A DNA stretch of 64,000 nucleotides from Catalinimonas alkaloidigena (GCF_900100765.1 NZ_FNFO01000016.1:18475-82474); one strand, 5' to 3'. Counted from the first letter of the stretch, positions 7,361 through 17,397 are shown. The notes: generated from the letters alone by a model not told the origin. A program made the numbers and translations.

Positions 7361-9913
7361 TTACTTTTTCCGCAACTGGTACGTGCCGCCGCTTTCCGTC
7401 ATAAAGTCGTAGGTCCAGCCTCCGCCGGGCACGTCGTCCGAGGGGGTACGGTACTGATTTTCCGGAAGTTGAAAAAAGGGATGAGGGTTTGTGCCTTCCG
7501 CCGCACGCAGCAGCGTTTTGCCCCGCAGCACCAGCGCATTGGGGACGCGAATGCGGCAATTGCCCCCGCCTTGCGACCGTACGGTGAGTGTTTCGATCTG
7601 CCCGTTTTTCCAGGTGAGGTCTACCTCGAAGCCCCCGCGGGTGCGCAGGCCGGTAACGCGCCCGCTGGACCAGGCATCGGGAAGGGCGGGGAGGAGGGTA
7701 AGCATCCCGTCGTGGCTTTGCAACAGCATTTCGGCGATGCCCGCCGTGCCCCCGAAGTTCCCGTCGATCTGAAACGGCGGATGCGCGTCCAGCAGGTTCG
7801 GGTACGTGCCGCCCCCATTGGCATAGTCGGTGCCTTCGGCACCGGTGAGTTTCAGTTGCTCGCGCAAAAGCTTGTAGGCGTGGTTGCCGTCGTGCAGGCG
7901 TGCCCAGAAGTTGATCTTCCAGCCTTTGCTCCAGCCGGTACCCCCGTCGCCCCGAAGTTCGAGCGTTTTGCGTGCTGCCTCGGCATAGTTCGGGGTGTGT
8001 AGGGGTGAGATTTCCCGGCCGGGGTGGAGGGCAAACAGGTGCGATACGTGGCGGTGTTGAGGGTCTTCGTCCTGCCAGTCTTTGTACCACTCCTGCAGGT
8101 TGCCGCGTTTCCCGATCTGAAGCGGGTACAGCCGCCGTTTGGCCTCCTGGAGCTTGCGCCGGAAACCAGGATCGTCGCCCAGCTTCTTCGAAGCTTCGAT
8201 GGTGTTGGTCAGCACGTCCCAGACGATGGCCATGTCCATCGTCGTGGCAATGGAAACGGCCCCTTTCACACCCTGGTCGGTGATGAAGATGTTTTCGGGC
8301 GATGTCGAAGGGGCGGTGACCAGACGTCCGTCCGGGTCTTCTACCAGCCAGTCGAGGCAAAATTCGGCGGCGCCTTTCATGATCGGGTAAGCACGGTCGC
8401 GCAGGTACGCTTCGCTGCCCGTAAACTGGTAATGCTCCCACAGGTGCTGGCTGAGCCACGCGCCCCCCATAGCCCAGTTGGCCCAGTTCGGGTCTCCCTT
8501 GCCTAGGTCGCCTACGGGGTTGGAGGTCGCCCAGAGATCGGTGTTGTGGTGCGCCGTCCAGCCGTTGGCCCCGTAAAAGTTCCGGGCAGTTGCCCGACCG
8601 GTTTGTGCCAGCGTCGCCAGGAAATCGAGCAGCGGCTGGTGCAGTTCCGACAGGTTGGTGACCTCGGCGGGCCAGTAATTCATTTCCGTGTTGATGTTGA
8701 TCGTATAATTGCTACTCCACGGCGGGCGCATGTGCGGATTCCAGATGCCCTGGAGGTTGGCCGGGGTCGCCGCCACACCCACGCGGGCGGGGCGCGAGCT
8801 GGAGATGAGCAGGTAGCGGCCGTACTGGAAATAAAGTACCTCCAGCGCAGGATCTTTACCGCCTTCGGTATAGCGCCGCAGCCGCTCCAACGTGGTAAAA
8901 TCGACCGATGGACTGCCGTTGAGCGTCAGCGTCACTCGGTTAAAGTAAGGACGGTAGTCGCGCAGGTGTTGTTGTTCCAACTCGTCGAACGAGCGGCCGT
9001 TCGTGCGGTTCAGGTACCCTTGCACCAAGGCGGTCTCGTCTTTCCCCTCGCGGTCCGGACATTTGTCGAAACCGTTGAAGCTGGTGGCGGCCGACAGCAC
9101 CAGCAACACTTCGGACGCCCCCGTTACCCGAATGCCCGCGGTGTCGGTCGTGACCGTCCCGTCGTGACGCTGGACACGCATTCGCAACGCGTAGCGCATG
9201 CCCCGGCAACCGGTCGGATCGTCCCATACGATGGGATCTTCGTTGTAATTCACGTAGTTGGGATCGGTGTGGGCGGGGGCTTTGCCGCGCATGGCCAGTT
9301 CCTGCGGACCGATCACCACGTTTGCGGAACGCAGCGGACTCCGGGTAGAGGCGGTGAAATTCAGCGCTCCGGGTCGGCTGGACCGCAGCCGCAGCACGAG
9401 GGCCTGAGCGGGGTATGAGACAAAGAGTTCGCGGGTATATTCTGTGCCGTCGACGGTGAAACGGGTCGTGGCCGTTGCGTTCGAAATGTTCAGGTCCCGG
9501 TAGTAGGCCGTGGGGCGGTTCAGGAACGACTGCCGAATCACCAGATCGCCCAGCGGTTCGTACGATTCCGTGTACTTCCCCTGCATTTTCTTCGTCAGCG
9601 CACTCGCTTTTTCGTAGTCGCCCGCGAAAAGGGCCTCGCGTATTTCGGGCAAATGCTGTGAGGCGCCGGGGTTCGGATCGGCGTCGACCGGACCACCCGA
9701 CCACAGCGTCGCTTCGTTCAGTTGAATCCATTCTTCTTCCACCCCGCCGAACACCATTGCGCCCAGCCGACCGTTGCCGAGCGGCAACGCCTCGTTCCAG
9801 TTACGGGCGGGAGCGTTGTACCACAATTTCAGGTCGGGTTGGGCCAGCACCGACATGGAAACAAAGAGGGAGACCAGGCCAAAAAGCCACAGGCGGCGGG
9901 GTGGGACGTGCAT
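7361..9913 (-). CDS. GH95 alpha-L-fucosidase (glycosyl hydrolase), exported
   Basis: The 850-residue protein has a signal peptide ([25 protein letters not shown]) followed by the GH95 N-terminal beta domain starting at [28 protein letters not shown]. The (alpha/alpha)6 domain carries the family's Asn pair in [15 protein letters not shown], the general-acid Glu in TAPSTSPEN, and the Asp of [15 protein letters not shown], so the known catalytic set (inverting mechanism, Asn-activated water) is intact. GH95 enzymes release alpha-1,2-linked L-fucose, and some act on L-galactose. The upstream-most start (9970) would add a non-signal-like tail; ATG 9913 gives a normal signal. It is transcribed alone and diverges from the GH13 gene. 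Confidence 0.93.
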   Translation of the reverse strand: MHVPPRRLWLFGLVSLFVSMSVLAQPDLKLWYNAPARNWNEALPLGNGRLGAMVFGGVEEEWIQLNEATLWSGGPVDADPNPGASQHLPEIREALFAGDYEKASALTKKMQGKYTESYEPLGDLVIRQSFLNRPTAYYRDLNISNATATTRFTVDGTEYTRELFVSYPAQALVLRLRSSRPGALNFTASTRSPLRSANVVIGPQELAMRGKAPAHTDPNYVNYNEDPIVWDDPTGCRGMRYALRMRVQRHDGTVTTDTAGIRVTGASEVLLVLSAATSFNGFDKCPDREGKDETALVQGYLNRTNGRSFDELEQQHLRDYRPYFNRVTLTLNGSPSVDFTTLERLRRYTEGGKDPALEVLYFQYGRYLLISSSRPARVGVAATPANLQGIWNPHMRPPWSSNYTININTEMNYWPAEVTNLSELHQPLLDFLATLAQTGRATARNFYGANGWTAHHNTDLWATSNPVGDLGKGDPNWANWAMGGAWLSQHLWEHYQFTGSEAYLRDRAYPIMKGAAEFCLDWLVEDPDGRLVTAPSTSPENIFITDQGVKGAVSIATTMDMAIVWDVLTNTIEASKKLGDDPGFRRKLQEAKRRLYPLQIGKRGNLQEWYKDWQDEDPQHRHVSHLFALHPGREISPLHTPNYAEAARKTLELRGDGGTGWSKGWKINFWARLHDGNHAYKLLREQLKLTGAEGTDYANGGGTYPNLLDAHPPFQIDGNFGGTAGIAEMLLQSHDGMLTLLPALPDAWSSGRVTGLRTRGGFEVDLTWKNGQIETLTVRSQGGGNCRIRVPNALVLRGKTLLRAAEGTNPHPFFQLPENQYRTPSDDVPGGGWTYDFMTESGGTYQLRKK

Positions 9914-10067
9914 AAGGGGTAGGGTAAAGGTCAGAATAGCCCGGCGGACGATGGACCGGAGGCTCGACAATGATACTCAGGTTTTGGGAAGGAAGGTCAT
10001 GATTTTCAGCCCATTTGCCAAGCAATGGTTTGCTCAACGCGATTTGCGCGCGTGCGTATGAAGCAAT

Positions 10068-11759
10068 ATGAGCGAAGCAAAACCTTCTCTGGATGTGGTG
10101 ACCGGCCCGGAGGCGTCGGCCCCCGTTGCCTGGTGGCAGCATGCCGTGGTGTACCAGATCTACCCCCGGTCGTTTCAGGACAGCAACGGCGATGGTGTGG
10201 GCGACCTGCCCGGCATTACGCAGCGCCTCGACTACCTGCGGTGGCTGGGCGTCGATGCGATCTGGATTTCTCCGATCTACCCCTCGCCGATGGCCGATTT
10301 CGGCTACGACGTCACGGACTACACCGGCATCGAGCCGATGTTTGGCACGTTACACGATTTCGACCACCTGGTCGAAGAGGCGCACCGGCGGCACCTGAAG
10401 GTCATCCTCGACTACGTTCCGAACCACACGTCGATCGAACATCCCTGGTTTCAGGAATCCCGGTCGAGTCGCGACCATCCCAAACGCGACTGGTACCTCT
10501 GGAAAGATCCCGGCGTGGAAACGTCCAACGTGGAAACGTCCGACGTGGAGACGTCCCGTCCGGACGGCGGCCCGCCAACCAACTGGGTGAGCAACTTCGG
10601 AGGACACGCGTGGTCGCTCGATCCGCAGACAGGGCAGTACTATTACCACGCTTACCTGCCCGAACAACCCGACCTGAACTGGCGAAATCCGGCGGTGCAG
10701 GAGGCGATGTTCGACGCGCTTCGTTTCTGGCTCGACCGGGGCGTGGATGGCTTTCGGGTGGATGCCTTGCGACAGATGATCAAGGACGACCAGTGGCGCG
10801 ATAACCCGCCGAGCGACGAGGGCCCCACGAGCCAAAACCCGTACGACGCGCTGAAACCTCTTTACACGACCGACCGTCCCGAGGTGATGGACCTGGTCCG
10901 GAAGATGCGCCGGATTCTGGACGAATACGGGGCGCGTACGGGCATGCCCCGTGTGTTGATCGGTGAGTTGTACCTGCGGATCGAGCGGCTGGTGGCTTAC
11001 TATGGTGAAGACGGCGAGGGATGCCAGCTCCCGTTCAATTTTCACCTGATCTCTACGCCCTGGAAAGCGCCCGTCATCGCCGACCTGATCCAACGGTACG
11101 AAGCCGCCCTGCCGCCGCACGGATGGCCCAACTGGGTTCTGGGCAACCACGACCAGCACCGGCTCGCCACCCGCCTCGGAGCCGCGCAGACGCGCATTGC
11201 AGCCATGCTGCTGCTGACCCTACGCGGTACGCCCACGCTCTACTACGGCGACGAAATCGGGATGCCCGACGTGCCCATTCCCGAGGGGCGGGTACAGGAC
11301 CCGTGGGAAAAGCGGGTGCCCGGTCGGGGGCTGGGGCGCGACCCGGAACGCACGCCGATGCAGTGGGACAACACCAAAGGAGCGGGCTTCACCACGGAGG
11401 TACCCTGGCTGCCCCTCGCCGATGACTTCGAACAGCGGAACGTTGCGGTCCAGCGAAAAGACCATGACTCCATTTTGTCGCTCTACCACCGGCTGATTCA
11501 GCTCCGTCGTCGTACGTCGGCACTCCACCGCGGCGCATACGATTGGGTCAAAAGCCAGGGGCACGTCTTGGCCTACCAACGTTCTGCCGAAGACCAGGCC
11601 TATCTGATTGTCCTGAACCTGGGCGATCAGCCCGCCGCCTGGAATGTAGAAGGAACCGGAAAAGTCGCAGTCGGTACGCACCGGCAGCGGGAAGGGGAGG
11701 GCTTCTCCGGGACGGTTACCCTCGCTCCCAACGAAGGCGTTGTGGTGCGGATGGGATAG
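10068..11759 (+). CDS. GH13 alpha-glucosidase / oligo-1,6-glucosidase with a tandem-repeat insertion
   Basis: The 563-residue cytoplasmic enzyme has the GH13 beta/alpha barrel motifs in order: DYVPNHTS (115-122), GFRVDAL with nucleophile D232, IGELYL with acid/base E300, and GNHDQHR (H361, D362). The sequence FVYQIYPRSF-like start, WKDP...DGGPPTNW and YYGDEIGMPDVPIP are characteristic of alpha-glucosidases of the oligo-1,6/sucrose type acting on short malto- or isomalto-oligosaccharides. Between WKDPG and PDGGPPTNW lies an extra segment built from three VETSx units (residues 150-164), encoded by a 15-bp tandem repeat; relatives normally join these two motifs directly. No signal peptide is present. 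The gene is separated from the convergent DUF1080 gene by a perfect 21-bp palindrome. Confidence 0.92.
   Translation: MSEAKPSLDVVTGPEASAPVAWWQHAVVYQIYPRSFQDSNGDGVGDLPGITQRLDYLRWLGVDAIWISPIYPSPMADFGYDVTDYTGIEPMFGTLHDFDHLVEEAHRRHLKVILDYVPNHTSIEHPWFQESRSSRDHPKRDWYLWKDPGVETSNVETSDVETSRPDGGPPTNWVSNFGGHAWSLDPQTGQYYYHAYLPEQPDLNWRNPAVQEAMFDALRFWLDRGVDGFRVDALRQMIKDDQWRDNPPSDEGPTSQNPYDALKPLYTTDRPEVMDLVRKMRRILDEYGARTGMPRVLIGELYLRIERLVAYYGEDGEGCQLPFNFHLISTPWKAPVIADLIQRYEAALPPHGWPNWVLGNHDQHRLATRLGAAQTRIAAMLLLTLRGTPTLYYGDEIGMPDVPIPEGRVQDPWEKRVPGRGLGRDPERTPMQWDNTKGAGFTTEVPWLPLADDFEQRNVAVQRKDHDSILSLYHRLIQLRRRTSALHRGAYDWVKSQGHVLAYQRSAEDQAYLIVLNLGDQPAAWNVEGTGKVAVGTHRQREGEGFSGTVTLAPNEGVVVRMG
10515..10559 (+). 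repeat. In-frame 15-bp tandem repeat (three copies) inside the GH13 gene
   Basis: GTGGAAACGTCC followed by a variable codon repeats at 10515, 10530 and 10545; the third copy has one A-to-G change. It encodes V-E-T-S-N/D/R. Being a multiple of three, copy-number change would lengthen or shorten a loop without breaking the enzyme. Confidence 0.9.
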
Positions 11760-11808
11760 GGTGATGAAATTTGATGCCAGGTGATAAAAGATCTGGCACC
11801 GCACCCGG

Positions 11809-11857
11809 CTCCCGTTGGTCGAGATGACATAGACCCTGTCATCTCGACCAACGGGAG
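11809..11857. repeat. Perfect 21-bp palindrome (REP-like) between convergent genes
   Basis: Bases 11809-11829 are exactly complementary to 11837-11857, with a 7-base loop. The arms contain GGTCGAGATGAC on one side and GTCATCTCGACC on the other. The position between two convergent stops suits a bidirectional terminator, but there is no T-run. The arm sequence resembles the GTCATnTCGAnC...GGGAG type of dispersed palindrome common in Bacteroidota genomes; that comparison is from memory. Confidence 0.7.
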
Positions 11858-11900
11858 AGAGCTCCAGTCTGTAGAGGGGACTGATTCCGATCTCAGTCCG

Positions 11901-14900
11901 TTACTTCTTCTTACTCAGATCCTTAATGCGGATGTTCCGGAAGTAGACCACGGAGCCGTGGCCCAGGAAGCCGATGTGGCCTTTGTCGTTTTTCAACCCC
12001 GGATGGTCTTTATGGTCCAGCGTGCCGTTTTTCCGGGCGTTGGCGATGTCGCCGTCCAGAATCGTGGTGCCGTTCAGCACGATCTTGATTTTCGTCCCTT
12101 TCACCGTGACCTCCTCTTCGTTCCATTCACCGACGGGTTTTAAGTAGCCGCGCTTGGCGGGGATGACGCCGTAGACGGAACCGTGGTACTGGTACTCGTG
12201 CAGGTTTTTGTAGATGTCGGCGGTATTGTCCAGAATCTGCAGTTCCATCCCGACGTAGGCCGCGTCGCCTTCCAGCGGGGTGCGGATGCCCAGGCCGTTG
12301 TTGGCGCCCGGCGTCAGCTTGAACTCGAACCGGAATACAAAATCGCTGTATTCTTCTTTCGTGTAAAGGTTGCCGCCGCTGCCTTCGCTGGGTTTCACCA
12401 CCATCACACCGTCTTCGATCACGTAATCCTGCGTGTTGCCGGTCCACGCGTACATGTTGGTGCCGTCGAACAGGACCTTATAGCCTTCTTTTTTCTCCTG
12501 CGCGCTCAGTTCGAACGGCTCCTGACGCGGCAATTCGCGGAGGTAAATGTTGCGGTAGCCGATGCGGGAACCGTGCGCCTGCAGCTCGATCTGTTCGGTA
12601 GGAAAGATGGGCTGGTTCCGGTCCCAGTAGTTTTCCAGAATCACGTTGTCGGTCACCAACTCGCCGTTGAGGTAGACCGTCACCCGGTCGCCCTGCATCA
12701 GGATGCGGAAGTGGTTCCACTCGCCGAGCGGGTTGTCCGCGACTTTCAGGGGCTTGCTCGGGTGAACCTGGTTGTTGTACAAACCGCCGGAGCCGACTTG
12801 TGCGCCCACGTTGGTGCGGGACGTATCCCAGATCTGTACCTGCGGTGCCCCGCGGAGGTAGATGCCCGCGTCGCCGTCGCCTTTGCCGTCGTCGTAAATC
12901 TTCCAGTCGACCAACATTTCAAAGTCGCCGTACTGTTTGATGGTCGCCAGGTTGTTGCCATGTCCGGTGAACAGAAGTTCGCCGTTGTCGAGCACCTGCC
13001 AGCCGTCGCGCATTTCCTGATCGGCCGCGGCCTGTTTTTCTGCCAGTTCGGCGGGTTTCATGTTGGCCCGGGCGATGGGATTTTCTACCAGTCCTTTCCA
13101 GCCCGTCAGGTCTTTGCCGTTGAACAGCGCCACGAACCCTTCGCCTGCCGGCATTTCGGCAAGGTGTTTCCGGATGGCCTCTTTCTCGTAGTCGCTGTCG
13201 CCACCCTGCATCACCTGCATCGTTTTCTGCAACAATTGCCGCACCAGATCGCCCTGAAAATCAGGATTCGCCAGGGCAATGCGCACCACGGCCTGTGCCG
13301 CGGCCTGGCGTACGGCGGGGTCGTCCAGGTACTGGCCCGCGAACGGCAGGGCGGGGAACGTACGATTCCGTGCCGTTTCGTTCAGAATCAGCTGTTTCTG
13401 TTCCGGCGTCTGCGCCAGGGCCATCGCGTTGCGCAGCATCAGAAGTTTTTGGGCATCGGGGGCCGTCGACCGTTGGATCATGCCGACGTAGCCGCGCAGC
13501 GCTTCGTCGAGGTACGCCTTGTTTTCCGACTGCCGACCGAGGTCGTACAGGGCTGCCGTAGCCCCGACGTCCGACCAGTGGGCCAGTGCCGCCACGGCCG
13601 CCCGTTTGGTGGCGTCATCGCCGTTCGCGAATCCGGTCGTCACCGCATCGAGGGCTTCGTCGCCCCCCAGTGCGGCCAGAATGGCGAAATAATCGGCTTG
13701 CTTTCCGGCGGGGGCGTTTTCCATGGCCTGTAGCACTTGCGCCACACGTGTGGATGAATCAGGCATGGCTTCTACAGAGGCGACTACCGCCTGTTGCAGT
13801 GCGGCGACTTCCGAAGCGGGCGTGGTCTGGTTCAGTTGCGCGACCAGTGTCGGAAAATCGTTGGCGGTGGCCATCGGTGCCAGGGCCCGGAGGGCGGCCA
13901 TCCGCACGGTAGTGTCGGAGGCAGAGACGTAAGCGAAAACGTCGTTGATTTTGCCGGGGGTGGCGCGGGCGCCCACCACGGACAACAAGGCCGCCTGTGC
14001 CGGGGCGGGCAGCTTCGGCAATGCCTCTACGATCTGGTCCGACAAGCCCTCGCCGGGCATCAGCCGCAGCGCATCGGCCACCGCCTGGATTTGTGTCGGC
14101 GTGCCTTTCTTCATGACTTTGAGTAGGTCCGGCAACGCGTCCAGCTTTCCCAACCGTCCGGCGGCACCGATGGCCGCGCGTTGCACCGCTTCGTCTTTCG
14201 ATTTCAGGGACTTCAGGGCGATGGGTAGGGCATCTGTCGCGTCGTTTTTTTCGAGCATCGTCAGGATAGCCGCTTGGGCGTCGGGTTGTGCTTTTTTCAG
14301 CGCAGCGATCCACTGCGCCGACGTGGCCCGTGCGTAGGGCATGGCAAATTGCAGGGCTGCCGCGCGGTATTCCGGATGGGTGTCCTGCGCGGCCGCGACC
14401 AGCAGGGGAACGCTTTGTGCGCCTTTCAGTTCGGTCAGGAGACGGAGCGCCGCCGTGCGGGTATGGATCTGGTTTTCGGTAGCACGTCCCACCAGCGTTT
14501 GCGCCAGCTTTTCGGCGTGGGCGGTTTGGCCTTCTTCCGCCAGTCGTGCGGCATAGCGCAACAGGGCGGCCGTTGCTTCGTCGTCGGCGTAGGTAAAGAC
14601 CTCTTTTTCGGCGGCGGGCAACAGAACACTTTCCGATGCCGGATCGGCGATGTTCGCCAGGGCAGAAAGCGCCAGTTTGCGCAGCGTCACGTCCTGGCTT
14701 TTGGCGAGTGGCGTGAGGGTGGCCACGGCTTCGGTTGCGCGGGCGTCGCCCAGGGCTTCGACCAGCGACAACTGGCACGTGCCCCGCGCCGTTTGCAGCG
14801 CGTTCAGCAAGGCTTGTTTGGCGGCAGACGTCTGAATCGTGGTGAGTGCGCGCGCCGCCGGACCGCACAGGGCGTCGTTTTGCAGGTAGGTTTGCAGGCA

Positions 14901-15314
14901 GGGCACGGCGTCGTCTTTGCCGACCACCTGCAGTTGCCGGATTAAGAATGCCCGGTTTTCGTCGTGCGCCACCTGCCCCAGTGCTTGGCAGTACGCCTGC
15001 ACGCTCATGGCGCGCCAGGTTTCGTGGCCGGGTTGCGTCACATACGCCGAAAAGCCTCCCAGGGCATATTCCAGCGCGGTGTTATCGCCCTGGCCCGGAG
15101 GTGACAGCAAAAGCGTCATTTCCACCAAACCGTCGGCCTGGAGGGCGGCCATGTCCTGCATATGAGCGTCCAGTTCCTGGGCATTTTCGGCGGGGAACTG
15201 CGCCAGCAGGTCGGCAATCTTGGTGGTACGGGTGCGTTGGTCGGTCTGGGCAAACAGGGCCGAACCGGAAATCAGGAAGAAGAAAAGGAAGTTCCAGAAA
15301 AATCGTTTCAACAT
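11901..15314 (-). CDS. Exported HEAT-repeat protein with two C-terminal DUF1080 (3-keto-glycoside hydrolase-type) domains
   Basis: The 1137-residue protein has a signal peptide (MLKRFFWNFLFFFLISGSALFAQ), a long HEAT/armadillo-like helical solenoid (about residues 130-720, with repeated A..ALG/ALA.....A...L patterns), and two DUF1080 (PF06439) jelly-roll domains: about 735-945 (FVALFNGKDLTGWKG...GDAGIYLRG...) and about 955-1137 (YKVLFDGTNMYAWTG...NNGLGIRTPLEGDA...). DUF1080 proteins were recently assigned to cleavage of 3-keto-glycosides made by Gfo/Idh/MocA-type dehydrogenases. The gene directly upstream (35-base gap, same strand) encodes such a dehydrogenase, which supports a joint oxidation-cleavage pathway in the periplasm. 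The HEAT solenoid may be a scaffold; this is inference. No T9SS tail is seen. Confidence 0.85.
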   Translation of the reverse strand: MLKRFFWNFLFFFLISGSALFAQTDQRTRTTKIADLLAQFPAENAQELDAHMQDMAALQADGLVEMTLLLSPPGQGDNTALEYALGGFSAYVTQPGHETWRAMSVQAYCQALGQVAHDENRAFLIRQLQVVGKDDAVPCLQTYLQNDALCGPAARALTTIQTSAAKQALLNALQTARGTCQLSLVEALGDARATEAVATLTPLAKSQDVTLRKLALSALANIADPASESVLLPAAEKEVFTYADDEATAALLRYAARLAEEGQTAHAEKLAQTLVGRATENQIHTRTAALRLLTELKGAQSVPLLVAAAQDTHPEYRAAALQFAMPYARATSAQWIAALKKAQPDAQAAILTMLEKNDATDALPIALKSLKSKDEAVQRAAIGAAGRLGKLDALPDLLKVMKKGTPTQIQAVADALRLMPGEGLSDQIVEALPKLPAPAQAALLSVVGARATPGKINDVFAYVSASDTTVRMAALRALAPMATANDFPTLVAQLNQTTPASEVAALQQAVVASVEAMPDSSTRVAQVLQAMENAPAGKQADYFAILAALGGDEALDAVTTGFANGDDATKRAAVAALAHWSDVGATAALYDLGRQSENKAYLDEALRGYVGMIQRSTAPDAQKLLMLRNAMALAQTPEQKQLILNETARNRTFPALPFAGQYLDDPAVRQAAAQAVVRIALANPDFQGDLVRQLLQKTMQVMQGGDSDYEKEAIRKHLAEMPAGEGFVALFNGKDLTGWKGLVENPIARANMKPAELAEKQAAADQEMRDGWQVLDNGELLFTGHGNNLATIKQYGDFEMLVDWKIYDDGKGDGDAGIYLRGAPQVQIWDTSRTNVGAQVGSGGLYNNQVHPSKPLKVADNPLGEWNHFRILMQGDRVTVYLNGELVTDNVILENYWDRNQPIFPTEQIELQAHGSRIGYRNIYLRELPRQEPFELSAQEKKEGYKVLFDGTNMYAWTGNTQDYVIEDGVMVVKPSEGSGGNLYTKEEYSDFVFRFEFKLTPGANNGLGIRTPLEGDAAYVGMELQILDNTADIYKNLHEYQYHGSVYGVIPAKRGYLKPVGEWNEEEVTVKGTKIKIVLNGTTILDGDIANARKNGTLDHKDHPGLKNDKGHIGFLGHGSVVYFRNIRIKDLSKKK

Positions 15315-15349
15315 GGTCGGGGATAGGTGTGGGAGAAGAAATGAAGCGA

Positions 15350-16627
15350 CTAGACCATGGTCCAGCCGGCGCGCATGGGTGGGTTGATGAGGCGGTTGGC
15401 ACCGGCATCGTCGACAAACTCCTGTTTGATGGGATCGAATTTCAGCGAACGGTTGAGGCGCAGCGCCACGATGCCCATGTTGACGAGCGTGCTGGACCGG
15501 TAGCCGTTGGCTTCGTTCAGGGCAAACTTCTGCCGGTTTTTGACAGCCTCCACAAAGTCGGTGACCTGCGGCTCCGGATCGGGGAACGCGGCGAGTTTCT
15601 TTTGCAGATCGGGAATGTCGGAACGGAATCCGGGGTAGAGTTTACCCTTTGGTCCTTCGATGTAGGGAACTCCCTCTTGCGAGCCGTCGCCGTCCAGCAC
15701 AATCTTGCAGCCGTCCTTGTACGTGTAGGTGATGCGCCGCCAGGTGCCGACCGCGTCGGGGTGCTGCTGTGGGGCGTCGATCTCGACCGAAATCGGGCTG
15801 TCTTCGTCTTTTCCCAGGAAGTACTGAATCGGGTCGAGGTAGTGCTGGCCCATGTCGCCGAGGCCGCCGCCGTCGTAATCCCAGTAGCCCCGGAAGGTCT
15901 GATGCACGCGGTGCGGGTTGTACGGCTTGATCGGGGCCGGTCCCAGCCAGAGGTCGTAGTCGAGTTCTTTCGGCACCGTTTCCGTCGGTAAGTTCGTCTG
16001 GCCGACCCAGTAGAATTTCCAGTCGAAGCCCGTATGGCGACTCACCGTCACGGTCAGGGGCCAGCCCAGCAACCCGCTCTCTACCAGCTTTTTGATCGGT
16101 TTGACGGGCGTGCGCATCCCGTAAAAAATGTCTTCGAACCGGAACCACGTGTTCAGCCGGAAAATCCGTCCGTGCTGCTGTACCGCTTCCACCACACGCT
16201 TGCCTTCGCCAATGGTCCGCGTCATGGGCTTCTCACACCAGATGTCTTTTCCTGCCCGGGCCGCGTCGGCGGCCATCAGGCCGTGCCAGTGGGGCGGCGT
16301 GGCGATGTGGACGATGTCGACTTCAGGCAGTTGGATCAGTTCGCGGTAGTCGTGGAACGTCTTGACGCCCTTGCCGACGCGGTCGACGGCCTGTTGCAGG
16401 TGGTTGCGGTCCACGTCGCAAAGGGCCACGACCCGCGTGCCGCCGTAGGGAATGTGGCCCAGGCCCATGCCGCCGACCCCGATGATGCCTTTGGTCAGTT
16501 GGTCGCTGGGGGGGAGGTAGCCGCGGCCGCCCAGCACAAACCGGGGGACGATGGTGAAGGCCGCCGCGCCCACGACCGATTTTTTAAGAAAGTCGCGACG
16601 TGACGTTTTCGTAGAAGGTGTTGTCAT
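15350..16627 (-). CDS. Tat-exported Gfo/Idh/MocA family oxidoreductase
   Basis: The 425-residue protein begins with a twin-arginine signal (SRRDFLKKSVVGAAAF, Arg 10-11), followed by an N-terminal Rossmann fold (IGVGGMG, 49-55), the conserved CEKP motif (131-134) and a C-terminal alpha/beta substrate domain. Tat export fits a protein that folds with NAD(P) in the cytoplasm. Its closest functional setting is oxidation of glycosides at C3 to 3-keto sugars, because the next gene in the same direction encodes a double DUF1080 protein. ATG 16627 was chosen over 16717 because it starts the Tat signal. Candidate promoter elements lie just upstream on the minus strand (16654-16682). Confidence 0.88.
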   Translation of the reverse strand: MTTPSTKTSRRDFLKKSVVGAAAFTIVPRFVLGGRGYLPPSDQLTKGIIGVGGMGLGHIPYGGTRVVALCDVDRNHLQQAVDRVGKGVKTFHDYRELIQLPEVDIVHIATPPHWHGLMAADAARAGKDIWCEKPMTRTIGEGKRVVEAVQQHGRIFRLNTWFRFEDIFYGMRTPVKPIKKLVESGLLGWPLTVTVSRHTGFDWKFYWVGQTNLPTETVPKELDYDLWLGPAPIKPYNPHRVHQTFRGYWDYDGGGLGDMGQHYLDPIQYFLGKDEDSPISVEIDAPQQHPDAVGTWRRITYTYKDGCKIVLDGDGSQEGVPYIEGPKGKLYPGFRSDIPDLQKKLAAFPDPEPQVTDFVEAVKNRQKFALNEANGYRSSTLVNMGIVALRLNRSLKFDPIKQEFVDDAGANRLINPPMRAGWTMV

Positions 16628-16653
16628 GAAAGGAAGGAATGATGGAGGTGGGG

Positions 16654-16682
16654 TAAATGTAAGGAGCTTCCGGCAGATGCAA
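16654..16682 (-). promoter_or_regulatory. Candidate promoter of the Gfo/Idh-DUF1080 operon
   Basis: On the minus strand a TTG (16682-16680) is followed after 18 bases by TACATTTA (16661-16654), one mismatch from TAnnTTTG. Transcription would start about 20 bases before ATG 16627. Confidence 0.4.
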
Positions 16683-16845
16683 TAGCATAGCGGGAAGCAA
16701 AATTGGCGGGTAATCAATGCTGAAGCTTAGCCTCGAATCGAATCTAGCCTCTCGCAATCGGATCAGGGGCTACACAAACGAATAGTCTTTGTCTACTTCG
16801 TGATGAATGTTGATGTTATTAAACAATACAGGGAAAGTATAGTTT

Positions 16846-17307
16846 ATGCAGAAATACATGTTCAAGTGCGTGATCAGGATAATTGCCCTCGCTGGGTTGG
16901 CAAGCTGCGGACACGCTGATTACAACCTGACACACGACTGCCTTACCACGGAGGCTAATAAAATGAACAATGGTTTCTGGATCAGCGAGATGGAGCCACG
17001 TACTTTCTACGAAGAAGAATATCCGAAGTCGTACAAACCAATTTCGTCTGTACACTTCGGTGCATCTTCTTATCGTAAAGAGCCTTTAAAACAAGTCTGT
17101 TTTAAGGAGCCATTGGAAGGATACAACTGGATTTTAATAGAGCGTGGGCTGAAAAGTGACACAATGCCCCTAAATTTCCGACCGCATGGCTGGTATCTGC
17201 TTAGCTCCCTTGAAGTATTAAAAGGCGAAAATTATGAAATCTATTTTACTTTCGACGAGGCACTTCAGGTTTCTATGTATAGGGAGCCAATCCCATCCAA
17301 TTTTTAA
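16846..17307 (+). CDS. Small lipoprotein of unknown function
   Basis: The 153-residue protein has a lipoprotein signal (MFKCVIRIIALAGLASC, lipobox LASC with Cys about residue 21), so it is probably anchored in a membrane facing the periplasm or the cell surface. The mature part is acidic/aromatic with two further cysteines (HDC and KQVC) that could pair. I recognise no domain. A second ATG four codons downstream (16858) is an equally good start. GC content is lower than the neighbours. It has its own AT-rich leader and diverges from the Gfo/Idh gene; the following DCC gene is 90 bases away and may be separately transcribed. Confidence 0.7.
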   Translation: MQKYMFKCVIRIIALAGLASCGHADYNLTHDCLTTEANKMNNGFWISEMEPRTFYEEEYPKSYKPISSVHFGASSYRKEPLKQVCFKEPLEGYNWILIERGLKSDTMPLNFRPHGWYLLSSLEVLKGENYEIYFTFDEALQVSMYREPIPSNF

Positions 17308-17397
17308 CAAGAGAGAGGCTGCGATTGCTTAACTTCAAGCAAAGCGGATGAAGGTGCCGTTTTCACTAAAGATCGGCTGCTCTATTTTTTGCGTAAT

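Noticed and set aside
12183..13733. 516-codon plus-strand frame inside the HEAT/DUF1080 gene
   Set aside because: Antisense shadow of the DUF1080 and HEAT coding region; no domain or signal.
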